From an uncultured Clostridia bacterium (GTDB taxonomy: Bacteria > Bacillota > Clostridia > Christensenellales > CAG-917), in contig CALVKQ010000006.1 in assembly GCA_944332815.1 (NCBI GenBank), forward strand, positions 1 through 64,000: 64,000 bases of DNA, given 5' to 3'. Below, one piece after another: positions 1 through 8,087 of the stretch (position 1 is the first letter of the stretch; the number at the start of each line of letters is the position of its first letter). The position numbers were made by a program, and so were the translations under genes. The notes under the pieces were generated by a model. That model ran no database searches. It saw only the letters and a list, made by a program, of their open reading frames with translations, and was not told the DNA's origin.

Positions 1-281
1 GGCTTTTCCTTGTTCTTCATCCGAATATTGCCCTCAGAGAAGTCTGAAGTCCTCATTTAGCGAACAACATCGTCAAATCCCCCGTCGTGGATGCTCACGT
101 ACGTCGTTGTACGCTCCGCCTCCCGACGGGGGCTTTTCCTTGTTCTTCATCCGAATATTGCCCTCAGAGAAGTCTGAAGTCCTCATTTAGCGAACAACAT
201 CGTCAAAACTCCTGCCGTGGATGCTCACGTACGTCGTTGTACGCTCCGCCTCCCGACGGGGCTTTTTCTTGTTCTGCATAC
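1..281. repeat. 130-bp tandem repeat, two copies plus a stub
   Basis: Two nearly identical 130-bp units occupy 1-130 and 131-260, and the first 20 or so bases of a third start at 261. The units differ at a few positions near the CCCGTCG motif. Each unit carries CCCGTCG near base 80 and its complement CGACGGG at its end, so a short hairpin can form across the unit. The array is cut by the window edge, so the copy number is unknown. The short open frames inside it show no protein-like features. Confidence 0.9.
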
Positions 282-367
282 AAATGAGAGTGTCAGGATG
301 ACGGGGGGGGGGAGTGGGTGCGTGACGTCGCATGACATGACGTTATCTAATTCGAAGAAGGGATTAT

Positions 368-430
368 GCGCCGATCAGCCAAACCAGCACCGTGGGCGAG
401 CATTTGTCCACGCTTGCAGGTCGCGGCGCG
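368..430. repeat. Diverged copy of a long hairpin repeat
   Basis: This stretch begins with GCGCCGATCAGCCAA and ends with GCGGCGCG, and so resembles the hairpin repeats at 5430-5493 and 5816-5873. The outer arms pair, and the inner part (GTGGGCGA against TGTCCACG) pairs imperfectly. It lies between the left tandem array and the terminator before spoIIIAA. The rest of 282-467 holds no convincing gene. Confidence 0.7.
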
Positions 431-469
431 ATCGAACACTCTCAACACCATCTTCGAATGAGGGATGCC

Positions 470-501
470 CCCCGTTTATACGGGGTGTTTTTTCTTTTTT
501 T
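470..501 (+). terminator. Intrinsic terminator upstream of spoIIIAA
   Basis: CCCCGT (470-475) and ACGGGG (480-485) form a six-pair stem with a TTAT loop, followed by a T-rich run (TGTTTTTTCTTTTTTT). It ends whatever is transcribed from upstream of the window. It also shows that the ATG at 465, which would extend SpoIIIAA through the hairpin, is not the true start. Confidence 0.8.
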
Positions 502-554
502 GTCGAAAGATGCGGCGGTGTCGTTTAGGTGGGTGCGCGGTCATATCTTTTAGT

Positions 555-1436
555 ATGTTTCAGGGGCTGGTGACGGGGATGATGGCGACTGCGGTCGCGG
601 CGGTCGCAAGTGAAAGCGAGGTGACGGAACTGCGTTTGCGTGCAGGCAGACCTCTCGTTGTGGCGACCGCTTCCCGTCGAGGTGTGGGCAGGCTGCCTTC
701 GGGCGCGCCTTTTGTGGTCAAGCGTGAGGATATAGACCGAGTGATCGCCATTGCGTCCGATTATTCCGTCTATGCGGTGAACGATCAGCTCGTGCGCGGT
801 TACATGGCGCGCGGCGGCATACGCATAGGGGTGGCAGGAGAAGGCGTGGCGGAGGGCGGAAGTCTGCTCACGATGAAGCACATAGCTTTTCTCACCATCC
901 GCATCCCTCACGAGGTCAAAGGCGCGGCGGACGAGGTGCGCGGCGCGGTGTTCGGAGGGGGAGTGAAGAACACTTTGGTCATCTCGCCGCCTTACGGAGG
1001 CAAGACCACTTTGCTTCGCGAACTTGCGCGCATATGCTCCTCGGAACATGACACTCTGGTCATCGATGAGAGGTTCGAGCTTGCTGCCGCGCAGAACGGC
1101 ATCCCGACGCTCGATGTAGGGGACGCGGACGTAGTCAGCGGCGTCGTCAAGTCTGTGGCGTACGAGAATACCATTCGCGCGATGGCGCCCGAGGTCATCG
1201 TCACGGACGAGCTCTTTCGGGCGAGCGAAGCCGCCGCAGTGTGCGACATAGTACGCAGCGGCGTCAAAGTGTTCGCGTCCTTGCACGGAGATGGCGTGGA
1301 GAGCGCGCTAAGAAGCGCCGCGTTTGCCTGCCTCAAAGAGGTGATGGAGGTGTACATCCTTCTTTCACCGACGCCGAGAGTGGGCACGGTGCGCAAAGTC
1401 GTGACCGCGCAAGAGCTCGCGGAGGCAACGCCGTGA
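555..1436 (+). CDS. spoIIIAA: Stage III sporulation protein AA (secretion-type ATPase)
   Basis: SpoIIIAA is the ATPase of the SpoIIIA-SpoIIQ channel linking mother cell and forespore, and is related to type II/IV secretion ATPases. The product from this start is 293 residues, normal for the family. A P-loop (SPPYGGKTT, about residues 143-151) and a Walker-B-like VIVTDEL follow an N-terminal VTELRLRAGRP typical of the family. A longer frame opens at 465 but crosses a terminator hairpin, so the ATG at 555 is preferred. No strong Shine-Dalgarno is visible, and the ATG at 582 is an alternative. It is the first gene of the eight-gene operon, and its stop overlaps the GTG of spoIIIAB. The family is mother-cell specific (sigma-E), but I could not identify a convincing sigma-E promoter by eye. 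Confidence 0.93.
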   Translation: MFQGLVTGMMATAVAAVASESEVTELRLRAGRPLVVATASRRGVGRLPSGAPFVVKREDIDRVIAIASDYSVYAVNDQLVRGYMARGGIRIGVAGEGVAEGGSLLTMKHIAFLTIRIPHEVKGAADEVRGAVFGGGVKNTLVISPPYGGKTTLLRELARICSSEHDTLVIDERFELAAAQNGIPTLDVGDADVVSGVVKSVAYENTIRAMAPEVIVTDELFRASEAAAVCDIVRSGVKVFASLHGDGVESALRSAAFACLKEVMEVYILLSPTPRVGTVRKVVTAQELAEATP

Positions 1437-1945
1437 CCGCCGATATCCTACGCCTTATAGCCGGCGGATTGCTGGCGATGATATGTTGTTACGGCGGAGT
1501 GCTGATAAGGAGGCATTACGCGGAACGCGAGAAGTTTTATACGGACGCGGAGGCGTTCGCGGCTTATCTCGCGTCCGAACTGGGATTCAGAAAGACGCCG
1601 TTGCCCACGCTGATATCTTCGTTCGCGGAGGGGCGGAAGGGAGGATTTTCCGCCGTGCTCACGCGGTTTTGCGCAGGGCTTTCGGTGGGGACGGAGCAGA
1701 CCTCCGCGGCAACGTCCGCGACGGAGGGGGCAAAACTCCGCACGGAGGAGAAAAAACAGTTGGAGGGATTCCTTTCCTCATTGGGCAGAACTCCGCTTGC
1801 CGACCAGACGGAGAGTGCGGAGCATATGCGCGGCGAGTTCGCGGCGAAGCGCGCAAAGTGCGCGGAAGAGAGCAAACGGTTGGGTGGGATGTACTTCAAG
1901 CTGGCGGTGCTCACGGGCATCGCGCTGCTGGTCATGCTGGCGTAA
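1433..1945 (+). CDS. spoIIIAB: Stage III sporulation protein AB
   Basis: SpoIIIAB is a membrane component of the SpoIIIA channel, with similarity to GspF-type secretion proteins. The 170-residue product has one N-terminal membrane helix (about 8-25), a helical soluble part and a C-terminal hydrophobic helix (about 150-168), the usual topology and length. The start is a GTG at 1433 that overlaps the spoIIIAA stop (GTGA) and is preceded by GGAGG about seven bases upstream. Longer open frames starting at 1241 are only read-through within spoIIIAA. Confidence 0.9.
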   Translation: MTADILRLIAGGLLAMICCYGGVLIRRHYAEREKFYTDAEAFAAYLASELGFRKTPLPTLISSFAEGRKGGFSAVLTRFCAGLSVGTEQTSAATSATEGAKLRTEEKKQLEGFLSSLGRTPLADQTESAEHMRGEFAAKRAKCAEESKRLGGMYFKLAVLTGIALLVMLA

Positions 1946-1961
1946 ACGGAGGAGGGGAACA

Positions 1962-2159
1962 ATGGGCGTTGACATCATTCTCAAAATAGCCGGCGTGGGT
2001 CTTTTGACTGCGATAGTGTGCATCATCTTAAAGCGCAGCGACCGCGACGATATGGCGACTTTCGCCACTCTCGCGGGGCTCATAGTCGTCATAGTGCTAG
2101 TGATGGACATGGTGGGCGGACTGTTCGACACCATAAAGAACATCCTTTCGCTGACATGA
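1962..2159 (+). CDS. spoIIIAC: Stage III sporulation protein AC
   Basis: This is a very small membrane protein of the SpoIIIA complex. The 65-residue product starts MGVDIILKIAGVG and has two hydrophobic helices separated by a short charged turn (KRSDRDD), matching the family in length and topology. GGAGGGGAA lies just before the ATG. Its TGA overlaps the ATG of spoIIIAD (ATGA), which suggests translational coupling. Confidence 0.92.
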   Translation: MGVDIILKIAGVGLLTAIVCIILKRSDRDDMATFATLAGLIVVIVLVMDMVGGLFDTIKNILSLT

Positions 2160-2545
2160 TAGTCAAGCTGATAGGCATAGCCCTCATCGGGGTGGTGGCG
2201 GTGAATCTGCTGCGCAGCTCAAAGCCGGAGTTCGCGGTGTTCGCCGTCATAGGCACGGGCATAGTCATGGTCATCACCATGATAAGTTCGCTGCAATCCG
2301 CCATCCTCGCGTTTGACGAGCTCGTGGAAAAGAGCGGCATCGACGAGCGCATCTTTTCCGCCGTGCTGAAAATAATCGGCATAGGATATCTCACGGAATA
2401 CAGCGCCTCCATAGCCGACGACGCAGGGTGCGCATCCGTCGCGCGGAAGCTGCAATTCGGCGGAAAAATCGTGATATTCCTGATGAGCATATCCATAGTG
2501 ACCGCGCTCGTGGACGTGGTGTCCGGGCTGTTGGAGCTGGTATGA
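2156..2545 (+). CDS. spoIIIAD: Stage III sporulation protein AD
   Basis: This is a membrane protein of the SpoIIIA channel, related to SpoIIIAC. The 129-residue product has four hydrophobic stretches and the family-typical end (DVVSGLLELV). The start at 2156 overlaps the spoIIIAC stop. A frame extending back to 2018 lies inside spoIIIAC and is not used. The stop overlaps the ATG of spoIIIAE (ATGA). Confidence 0.92.
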   Translation: MIVKLIGIALIGVVAVNLLRSSKPEFAVFAVIGTGIVMVITMISSLQSAILAFDELVEKSGIDERIFSAVLKIIGIGYLTEYSASIADDAGCASVARKLQFGGKIVIFLMSISIVTALVDVVSGLLELV

Positions 2546-3801
2546 CGGCGACCCTCGCACCCTCGCTTTCGGAACTTACGAAAAAGCGTCGGAAACGTGC
2601 GCGTATTTTCACGATATGCGTGTTTATCTGCGCGTTTTTGCTGTTTATCATCTTGTTATGCGCTTCGGAGGGCGCCGCCTACGCCGCGACGGAAGCGCAG
2701 GAAAATGTCGAGCGCGACCTCTCCGACAGCGTGGACGGGGTGATAGACGGACTGGACAGCGACCTGTTTGAGGAGCTGATAGAGTCGCTTGACGGGGAGC
2801 AGGCGGAGGCGGTGGGGATATCCGATCTCCGCGCGGCACTGAAAGACATCACCGAGGGCAGCCCGTCCGATTTTTTCGGTTCTTTCATGAAAGCGCTCGC
2901 CGCCGCATTCGGGACTTACTTCCTCGGGTTTTTGCCGGGATTGCTGTCGGTGGTGGTCATATGCCTTTTGAAGAGCATGCTCTCGGGGATGTCCTCGGGG
3001 TTCAAAAACCCCTCCGTGGGAGGGGTGGTGCACGTCGTGTGTTACTCCGCGGTCATCGTCATCCTGTCTGCCGGTGCGGTGAAGGTCATCGTCACCGTGA
3101 CGGACACCGTAAATTCGCTCGCGGCGTTTTCGGAAGCGGTCTTTCCCGTGCTGCTCACTCTGCTTGCCGCGGTGGGCGGAGGGAGCGGTGTGGCTCTTTA
3201 TCAACCGTTCATGGCGGTGCTGTCGGGGGCGGTGATCTCGCTCATGCGCAGCGTGATAGTGCCTGCGTTTATCGCGACGATAGTCTTTTCCGTGGTGGGG
3301 AACGTGTCCGACGAGGTGAAACTGGATAAGCTGGCAAAGCTGTTCAAGTCGGGGGCAGGATGGCTCGTCGGCATAGTGTTCGGGCTGTTCGCCGCTTTTC
3401 TCACCGCGCAGGGCATAACGGGCGGAGTGCTGGACAAATTGAGTTTCAACGCCGCAAAGTTCGCCGTGTCCAGCTATGTGCCCATTCTCGGCGGATACGT
3501 GTCGGACGGTTTCGACCTGCTCACCGCTTCCTTTGTGCTTGTCAAAAACGCGGTGGGCGTTACGGGGGTGGCGGTGCTGCTTGCGGTGGTGCTGTTCCCC
3601 CTGCTTCAACTTGCGGCGTATATCCTTGCGCTGCGGCTCGCTGCCGCCGTCACGGAACCGATAGGCGACAAACGCACCTCTTCCGTGCTGGGGTCGCTTG
3701 CGGACAATGCAGGGCTGCTCGTCGCCGCGCTGGTGGGGGTGGGGTTCATGTTCTTCATCGTGCTGATGTTGGTGATCGGCAGTTTCAATCCGGGGGTGTG
3801 A
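2542..3801 (+). CDS. spoIIIAE: Stage III sporulation protein AE
   Basis: This is the large polytopic membrane protein of the SpoIIIA complex. The 419-residue product has an N-terminal hydrophobic segment (about residues 22-48) ending in AAYAA, consistent with a signal peptide. An acidic extracytoplasmic stretch (about 50-105) and roughly seven further membrane helices follow. Length and architecture fit the family. The ATG at 2542 overlaps the spoIIIAD stop, and the upstream frame to 2428 lies within spoIIIAD. Confidence 0.92.
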   Translation: MTATLAPSLSELTKKRRKRARIFTICVFICAFLLFIILLCASEGAAYAATEAQENVERDLSDSVDGVIDGLDSDLFEELIESLDGEQAEAVGISDLRAALKDITEGSPSDFFGSFMKALAAAFGTYFLGFLPGLLSVVVICLLKSMLSGMSSGFKNPSVGGVVHVVCYSAVIVILSAGAVKVIVTVTDTVNSLAAFSEAVFPVLLTLLAAVGGGSGVALYQPFMAVLSGAVISLMRSVIVPAFIATIVFSVVGNVSDEVKLDKLAKLFKSGAGWLVGIVFGLFAAFLTAQGITGGVLDKLSFNAAKFAVSSYVPILGGYVSDGFDLLTASFVLVKNAVGVTGVAVLLAVVLFPLLQLAAYILALRLAAAVTEPIGDKRTSSVLGSLADNAGLLVAALVGVGFMFFIVLMLVIGSFNPGV

Positions 3802-3802
3802 G

Positions 3803-4282
3803 ATGCTTGCCGCGTGGATGACGGGGATAGTGGGCGTGATAGCGTTGGGCGTGTTGTTGCAGGTGCTCCTCCCGGAGGGGCAGACGGGCAAGTACGTCAA
3901 GGGGGCGTTTTCGCTGTTGGTCATATTCGTCATCGTAGCGCCCCTTCCTTCGGTGGCGAGCGCCCTCAAAGACTGGGAGCCTACATACACGGACATCGCG
4001 CCCGACTACGGTTTCATTGAGGACAGCGCGGAGCTGTTCGAGCGTTCCGCCGCATTAAAGGCGCAGACCGCGCTCGCGGAGGAAGGTTATGATGCCGAGG
4101 TGAAAGTGGTCGTAAAAGATGGAAGCGTGTCGGATGTAGAGAGCGTGGATGTGACCTTACGTCTTCCCGTTCTGTCCGAAAGCGAATTGAATAAACATAT
4201 AGCGAATGCGGCGGCGATCGCCGCGCGTGCGTCGGGCGCGGACGTGGGATGCGTGCGCGTGACGGTGAGTTCGGAGGAGTGA
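3803..4282 (+). CDS. spoIIIAF: Stage III sporulation protein AF
   Basis: SpoIIIAF is a membrane-anchored component of the channel with a ring-building-motif-like soluble domain. The 159-residue product has two N-terminal membrane helices (about 3-24 and 34-52) with the family-typical LLPEGQTGKYVKG between them, followed by a mixed alpha/beta soluble part. It begins one base after the spoIIIAE stop, with GGGGGTG as a probable ribosome-binding site. Confidence 0.9.
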   Translation: MLAAWMTGIVGVIALGVLLQVLLPEGQTGKYVKGAFSLLVIFVIVAPLPSVASALKDWEPTYTDIAPDYGFIEDSAELFERSAALKAQTALAEEGYDAEVKVVVKDGSVSDVESVDVTLRLPVLSESELNKHIANAAAIAARASGADVGCVRVTVSSEE

Positions 4283-4283
4283 T

Positions 4284-4703
4284 ATGGAGATCCGTGACGA
4301 GAGAAAGAGCGATGTGATTGATAAGGTCAAAAACTCAGGCATCGTCAAAAAACTCAAAAGCATCAAAAATATCCGCCTTATCGCCGCGATATTCATAATC
4401 GCGATAGCATTGCTCATATATTCTACCGTAGCGACGGAAAAAGCCACTCGCTCCGCTTCCACAGATGTTGCGGCGTCCGAAATGGACGCGGAGGAAAGCC
4501 GCTTGGCGTCCATTCTGGAAGGACTGGAAGGAGTGGGCAGAGCGCAGACCATGATCACCAGGGGAGAGAATGACGAGATCGTCGGCATACTGGTCATCGC
4601 GGAAGGCGCGGAGGATATCACGGTGCGGCTGCGGCTGCTCGGAGCAGTGACTACGGCAATGGGCGTGGACGCCGATATAGTCAACGTCTACACAATGAAA
4701 TGA
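4284..4703 (+). CDS. spoIIIAG: Stage III sporulation protein AG
   Basis: SpoIIIAG forms the large ring of the channel in the intermembrane space. The 139-residue product has a basic cytoplasmic start, one membrane helix (about 31-47) and a soluble domain ending in VDADIVNVYTMK, a conserved end in the family. It is shorter than the Bacillus protein, which carries a longer linker. It starts one base after the spoIIIAF stop. Confidence 0.9.
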   Translation: MEIRDERKSDVIDKVKNSGIVKKLKSIKNIRLIAAIFIIAIALLIYSTVATEKATRSASTDVAASEMDAEESRLASILEGLEGVGRAQTMITRGENDEIVGILVIAEGAEDITVRLRLLGAVTTAMGVDADIVNVYTMK

Positions 4704-4720
4704 GTTTAATGGAGGACAGT

Positions 4721-5206
4721 ATGAAAATAAAACCCAGAACAAAAAAGATCGTAGTGTTATCGGTGATGGTGGCTCTGTTGGTGGCGACCGGCGTGCTCAA
4801 TTGGGCGCTCAACGACAGGCTCACCACGGGCGAGCCCATCGACGCAGGTGTCGTCACGGAAACCTTCTTCGCCGCGTACCGCAGCGACAGAGAAGCGACT
4901 CGCGAGTCGGAATTCCTCTATCTCGACGCCATCATCACGTCCGAAACCAGTTCGGAGGCGGCAAAGACTGCGGCGGAAGAGCAGAAACTCGACCTCGTCG
5001 AGCGCATGGAAACCGAGTTGCAGCTGGAAACTTTGGTCAAATCCAAAGGGTTTGAGGACGCAATAGTCACCATAAGCGACAGCGGCGTCAACGTGGTGGT
5101 GGGCACGCCGGAACTCTCTGCGGAACAGGCGGCGCGCATATACGACATCATCCAGTCTGAAACCACATTCAAGGCGCAGGATGTGAAGATCATCCCGTAC
5201 GTCTGA
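4721..5206 (+). CDS. spoIIIAH: Stage III sporulation protein AH
   Basis: SpoIIIAH is the mother-cell partner of forespore SpoIIQ (or its clostridial equivalent) and is related to the YscJ/FliF ring proteins. The product from this start is 161 residues: a basic N-terminus, one membrane helix (about 9-26, VVLSVMVALLVATGVLNWAL) and an acidic soluble ring domain. The ATG at 4721 is preferred because GGAGG lies at 4711-4715. The in-frame ATG at 4700 overlaps the spoIIIAG stop but would put that GGAGG inside the gene. It is the last gene of the operon, and no clear terminator follows. Confidence 0.92.
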   Translation: MKIKPRTKKIVVLSVMVALLVATGVLNWALNDRLTTGEPIDAGVVTETFFAAYRSDREATRESEFLYLDAIITSETSSEAAKTAAEEQKLDLVERMETELQLETLVKSKGFEDAIVTISDSGVNVVVGTPELSAEQAARIYDIIQSETTFKAQDVKIIPYV

Positions 5207-5368
5207 GTGGGATGATCGGGATATTGTTATTAAACGTAGCATGAGTGGACGGGGGATCGGTTCTGTTGTCGAACGCCCCCGTTCCCACCCAAAACATGAC
5301 GCGCGCTCTTTTGTGGCGTGCTTGATAATAATTTTCTCGTTCGAAGGCGGAAAAATATCCCTCATTCC

Positions 5369-5528
5369 CGACGCACACTTATTCGGGGCGTATTTGATTT
5401 TTACTTATCCCTGTTCAAAGACGGAACCACGCGCCGCTCAGCCAAACTTGCACCGTGGGCGAGCATTCGCCCACGCTTGCAAGTCGCGGCGCGTCAAATC
5501 CCATACACGACGCACACTTATTCGGAGC
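5369..5528. repeat. Long hairpin repeat unit, copy A
   Basis: The unit starts and ends with CACTTATTCGG(G/A)GCG. Its centre (5430-5493) is a long hairpin. The outer arms are CGCGCCGC and GCGGCGCG, and the inner arms are ACTTGCA-GTGGGCG and CGCCCAC-TGCAAGT. A second unit with the same ends and outer arms lies at 5756-5908, and a decayed copy at 368-430. No open frame inside looks like a protein. Confidence 0.8.
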
Positions 5529-5539
5529 GTGCTTTATCC

Positions 5540-5660
5540 GGGACAAACGGGGACGGGGCAAAAATGTTCAAATGTGGGCATGCAACCCCACATTTGAACA
5601 TTTGCGCACCCAAACCCCACAAGTGGGTACCCCTGCTTTACCCCGTCCCCGTTGTGTCCC
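5540..5660. repeat. Nested palindromic element with terminal inverted repeats
   Basis: The ends are imperfect inverted repeats of about 22 bases (GGGACAAACGGGGACGGGG at 5540 against CCCCGTCCCCGTTGTGTCCC ending at 5660). Inside sits a 17-pair perfect hairpin, AAATGTTCAAATGTGGG against CCCACATTTGAACATTT. The element is inserted directly after copy A of the long hairpin repeat. Size and structure resemble a miniature inverted-repeat element, but no target-site duplication is obvious. Confidence 0.75.
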
Positions 5661-5755
5661 AACGCATTCCTGTTTCGGTATAACGTGAAGCATGAGCGTG
5701 TGTGCTTGAACACACTCCACGCTCATTCGAAGACGGAACTATACCCCAATTTCCC

Positions 5756-5908
5756 ACTTTCACTTATTCGAAGCGTACTAGATATTTAACTTACACTTGT
5801 TCAAAGACGTAACAACGCGCCGCTCAGCCAAGCGTTCACAGGCGGCTTGCCGCCGCTTGAACGCCGCGGCGCGTCAAATCCCATACACGACGCGCACTTA
5901 TTCGGAGC
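5756..5908. repeat. Long hairpin repeat unit, copy B
   Basis: Same flanks and outer arms as copy A: CGCGCCGCTCAGCCAA, then GCGGCGCGTCAAATCCC, bounded by CACTTATTCG. The inner arms differ in sequence (GCGTTCA-GGCGGC against GCCGCC-TTGAACGC) yet still pair. The structure has therefore been kept while the sequence changed. Confidence 0.8.
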
Positions 5909-6338
5909 GGAGCCGCAACAGGCGGCGACCGTGTGAGTGCCGAGCGCTAGACGAATAGTGCGTCGGCAATGCGCCACTCTCTTCGCGCAGCGGGCGCATT
6001 GCAAGCGGCATAACATGGCGGCTCCGTAAAGGTGCCGTCCTCGGAAGCAGTCGTGCGCGAGCGCCGAAGGTTTCCCCCAAAATGGTGGGTCCCCTTTTAA
6101 GGGGGGAACGATTTTGGGGGAAACCCGAAGGAAGGGGGCAAATAACACTTAAATGTTTAGAGGCATGTCCTCTTTCCCGAAGGGAAGGAGGGGGTACAAT
6201 ACTCCCATGTCAGGGTGCGTCGGCTAGTTTATATTCTTTGAGTATGCCGCGAACTTTGAGCGAGTGTTGTTTGAGTTCGCATACAACTCCGAAACAAATG
6301 GGGACGGGGATGAGCTGAAAAAAGTTTTGTCCTGCATA
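5909..6338. other. Gene-poor stretch with a 15-pair perfect hairpin at 6069-6125
   Basis: No credible gene lies between the repeat cluster and the promoter at 6339. At 6069-6125, GGTTTCCCCCAAAAT is followed after 27 bases by its exact complement ATTTTGGGGGAAACC, and a second small palindrome (CCCCTTTTAAGGGG) sits in the loop. CCGAAGG occurs on both sides of the hairpin as a short direct repeat. The short open frames here overlap the palindromes and have no family features. Confidence 0.7.
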
Positions 6339-6388
6339 TTGACAATGTGTCAGAACGGTGCTATCATTATGTTGCTGACAACGTGTCA
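6339..6388 (+). promoter_or_regulatory. Sigma-A promoter with two TetR-type operators
   Basis: TTGACA (6339-6344) and TATCAT (6362-6367) are separated by 17 bases. Two near-identical palindromes, TGACAATGTGTCA (6340-6352) and TGACAACGTGTCA (6376-6388), cover the -35 box and the start region. They are centred 36 bp apart. A TetR-family gene closes the operon at 8088, so autoregulation with the alcohol dehydrogenase is the natural reading. A good ribosome-binding site (AAAGGAGA) precedes the ATG at 6422. Confidence 0.8.
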
Positions 6389-6421
6389 GAATAAATCGGA
6401 GTTCAAAAAAGGAGATAAGAT

Positions 6422-7591
6422 ATGTTAGGTGATTTTTCTTATTGCAATCCTACCAAGTTGTATTTCGGCGCCGGGGCGGTGAAGCATCTGAATGACGAAT
6501 TGCCGAAGTACGGCAAGAATGTCGTGCTCATCTACGGAGGAGGTTCCGTCAAGAAGAACGGCATTTACGACGAGGTGGTGGCTCTGCTTGAAAGCAACGG
6601 GAAGGATGTGGCGGAGATCGCCGGGGTCATGCCCAATCCCACCGTGGAAAAACTTTACGAGGGCATGGAGATCGCGCGCAGGCATAAGGCGGATCTGCTG
6701 CTCGCGGTGGGCGGAGGTTCGGTGTGCGACTACGCAAAAGCGCTTGCCGTGTCCGTCAATTGCGACGAGGACCCGTGGGAGAAATATTATCTGCGTTTTG
6801 ACGAGCCCACCTGCGAGGTGTTGCCCGTAGGGTGCGTGCTCACGATGGTGGGGACGGGCAGTGAGATGAACGCCGGGGCGGTCCTCACCAACCATAAGTC
6901 CAAGCTGAAGATAGGGCACGTCTTCGCGGACGAAAAGGTCATGCCGCGTTTTTCCGTGCTGGACCCAACCTACACGCTCACGCTGCCGCATTATCAGATG
7001 GTGGCAGGCATTTACGACATTTTCAGCCACATATGCGAGCAGTACTTTTCGGGAGAAGACGACAACACAAGCGACTACATCGCAGAGGGGTTGATGCGCT
7101 CCCTTCTGCACTCGTCGCGTATCGCCAACAAGGATATGAAGGACTACGAGGCGCGTTCCAACATCATGTGGACAGCCACATGGGCGCTCAACACGCTCAT
7201 ATCTCGCGGCAAGTCCACCGATTGGATGGTGCATATGCTCGGTCAGGCTGTGGGCGCTTACACCGACGCGACGCATGGGATGACGCTTGCCGCCGTTACC
7301 ATGGCATATTTTAAGCACATCCTGCCTTTCGGGCTAGCCAAATTCAAGCGTTTCGCGGTGAACGTCTTCGACGTCGATCCCACGGGCAAGTCTGACGCGG
7401 AAGTGGCGGAAGAAGGGTTGAAAGCCTTGGAAAGCTGGATGCGTGAGCTGGGGCTCGTTATGAACATATCCGAGCTCGGTGTCACGGAAGATATGCTGGA
7501 AGGGCTCGCGGACGCCACAAGGATACAGCGCGGCGGATATAAGATCCTCGACCGTGCGGAGATCATCGAGATATTCAAGGAGAGCATGTAA
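6422..7591 (+). CDS. Iron-containing alcohol dehydrogenase (YqhD/butanol dehydrogenase type)
   Basis: This group III, metal-dependent NAD(P)H alcohol dehydrogenase reduces aldehydes or ketones in the cytoplasm. The 389-residue product has the family length. It has an N-terminal nucleotide-binding part with VGGGSVCDYAK (about 96-106), then likely metal ligands D199, H203, H271 and H285 in the patterns GIYDIFSH, WMVHMLGQ and DATHGMTLA. Its closest match by recall is YqhD/BdhA, which uses NADPH and broad aldehyde substrates; the actual substrate cannot be told. It is the first gene of an operon with a flavodoxin and a TetR regulator, under two operators. This suggests a response to reactive aldehydes or electrophiles (inference). 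Confidence 0.9.
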   Translation: MLGDFSYCNPTKLYFGAGAVKHLNDELPKYGKNVVLIYGGGSVKKNGIYDEVVALLESNGKDVAEIAGVMPNPTVEKLYEGMEIARRHKADLLLAVGGGSVCDYAKALAVSVNCDEDPWEKYYLRFDEPTCEVLPVGCVLTMVGTGSEMNAGAVLTNHKSKLKIGHVFADEKVMPRFSVLDPTYTLTLPHYQMVAGIYDIFSHICEQYFSGEDDNTSDYIAEGLMRSLLHSSRIANKDMKDYEARSNIMWTATWALNTLISRGKSTDWMVHMLGQAVGAYTDATHGMTLAAVTMAYFKHILPFGLAKFKRFAVNVFDVDPTGKSDAEVAEEGLKALESWMRELGLVMNISELGVTEDMLEGLADATRIQRGGYKILDRAEIIEIFKESM

Positions 7592-7604
7592 GGAGGGGAG
7601 AGGT

Positions 7605-8066
7605 ATGTCGCGTATATTGGTGGCTTATTTTTCGGCGAGCGGTGTTACCGCGCGCGCGGCAAAAGAGATCGCGAGCGCCGTCGGAGCCGATCTGTTCGAG
7701 ATAGAGCCTCTGACGCCTTACACCTCCGCGGACCTGGATTGGACCAACATATCCAGCCGCAGTTCGGTGGAGATGAACGACCCGAACTGCCGCCCCGAGA
7801 TGAAAGAGAGCGCGCCCGATGTGAGCGGCTATGACAAGGTGTTTGTCGGGTTCCCGATCTGGTGGTACGTGGAGCCGAGGATAGTCGACACTTTTTTGGA
7901 GGAGTGCGACCTTTCGGGCAAGACCGTCATCCCGTTCGCGACCTCCGGCGGCAGCGGTATATCGGGTGCGGAAAGGCGCATGAAACAGATATGTCCTTCG
8001 GCGGATATCGCGAAAGGAAAACTTGTCAACAGCGGTGCGGCGGCATGGGCAAGTTCGGTGTGCTAA
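7605..8066 (+). CDS. Flavodoxin-like protein
   Basis: This 153-residue flavodoxin-fold protein binds FMN. The phosphate loop is at the N-terminus (AYFSASGVTARAA, about 7-19), with GFPIWWYVEPR and FATSGGSGISGAE as the flavin-contacting loops. The family includes quinone or nitro reductase partners in YqhD-type operons; the redox partner here is unknown. The start has AGGAGGGGAGAGG upstream, fourteen bases after the dehydrogenase stop. An upstream in-frame ATG lies inside the dehydrogenase gene and is rejected. The protein is slightly short at the C-terminus compared with similar flavodoxins. Confidence 0.88.
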   Translation: MSRILVAYFSASGVTARAAKEIASAVGADLFEIEPLTPYTSADLDWTNISSRSSVEMNDPNCRPEMKESAPDVSGYDKVFVGFPIWWYVEPRIVDTFLEECDLSGKTVIPFATSGGSGISGAERRMKQICPSADIAKGKLVNSGAAAWASSVC

Positions 8067-8087
8067 ACATCTGAAATAAAGGTTTAT

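Noticed and set aside
465-554. N-terminal extension of SpoIIIAA from the ATG at 465
   Set aside because: It would translate through an intrinsic terminator and adds residues without family support.
5241-5688. Overlapping open frames in the repeat cluster
   Set aside because: They read through hairpin repeats and the nested palindrome, giving unrelated peptides in several frames.
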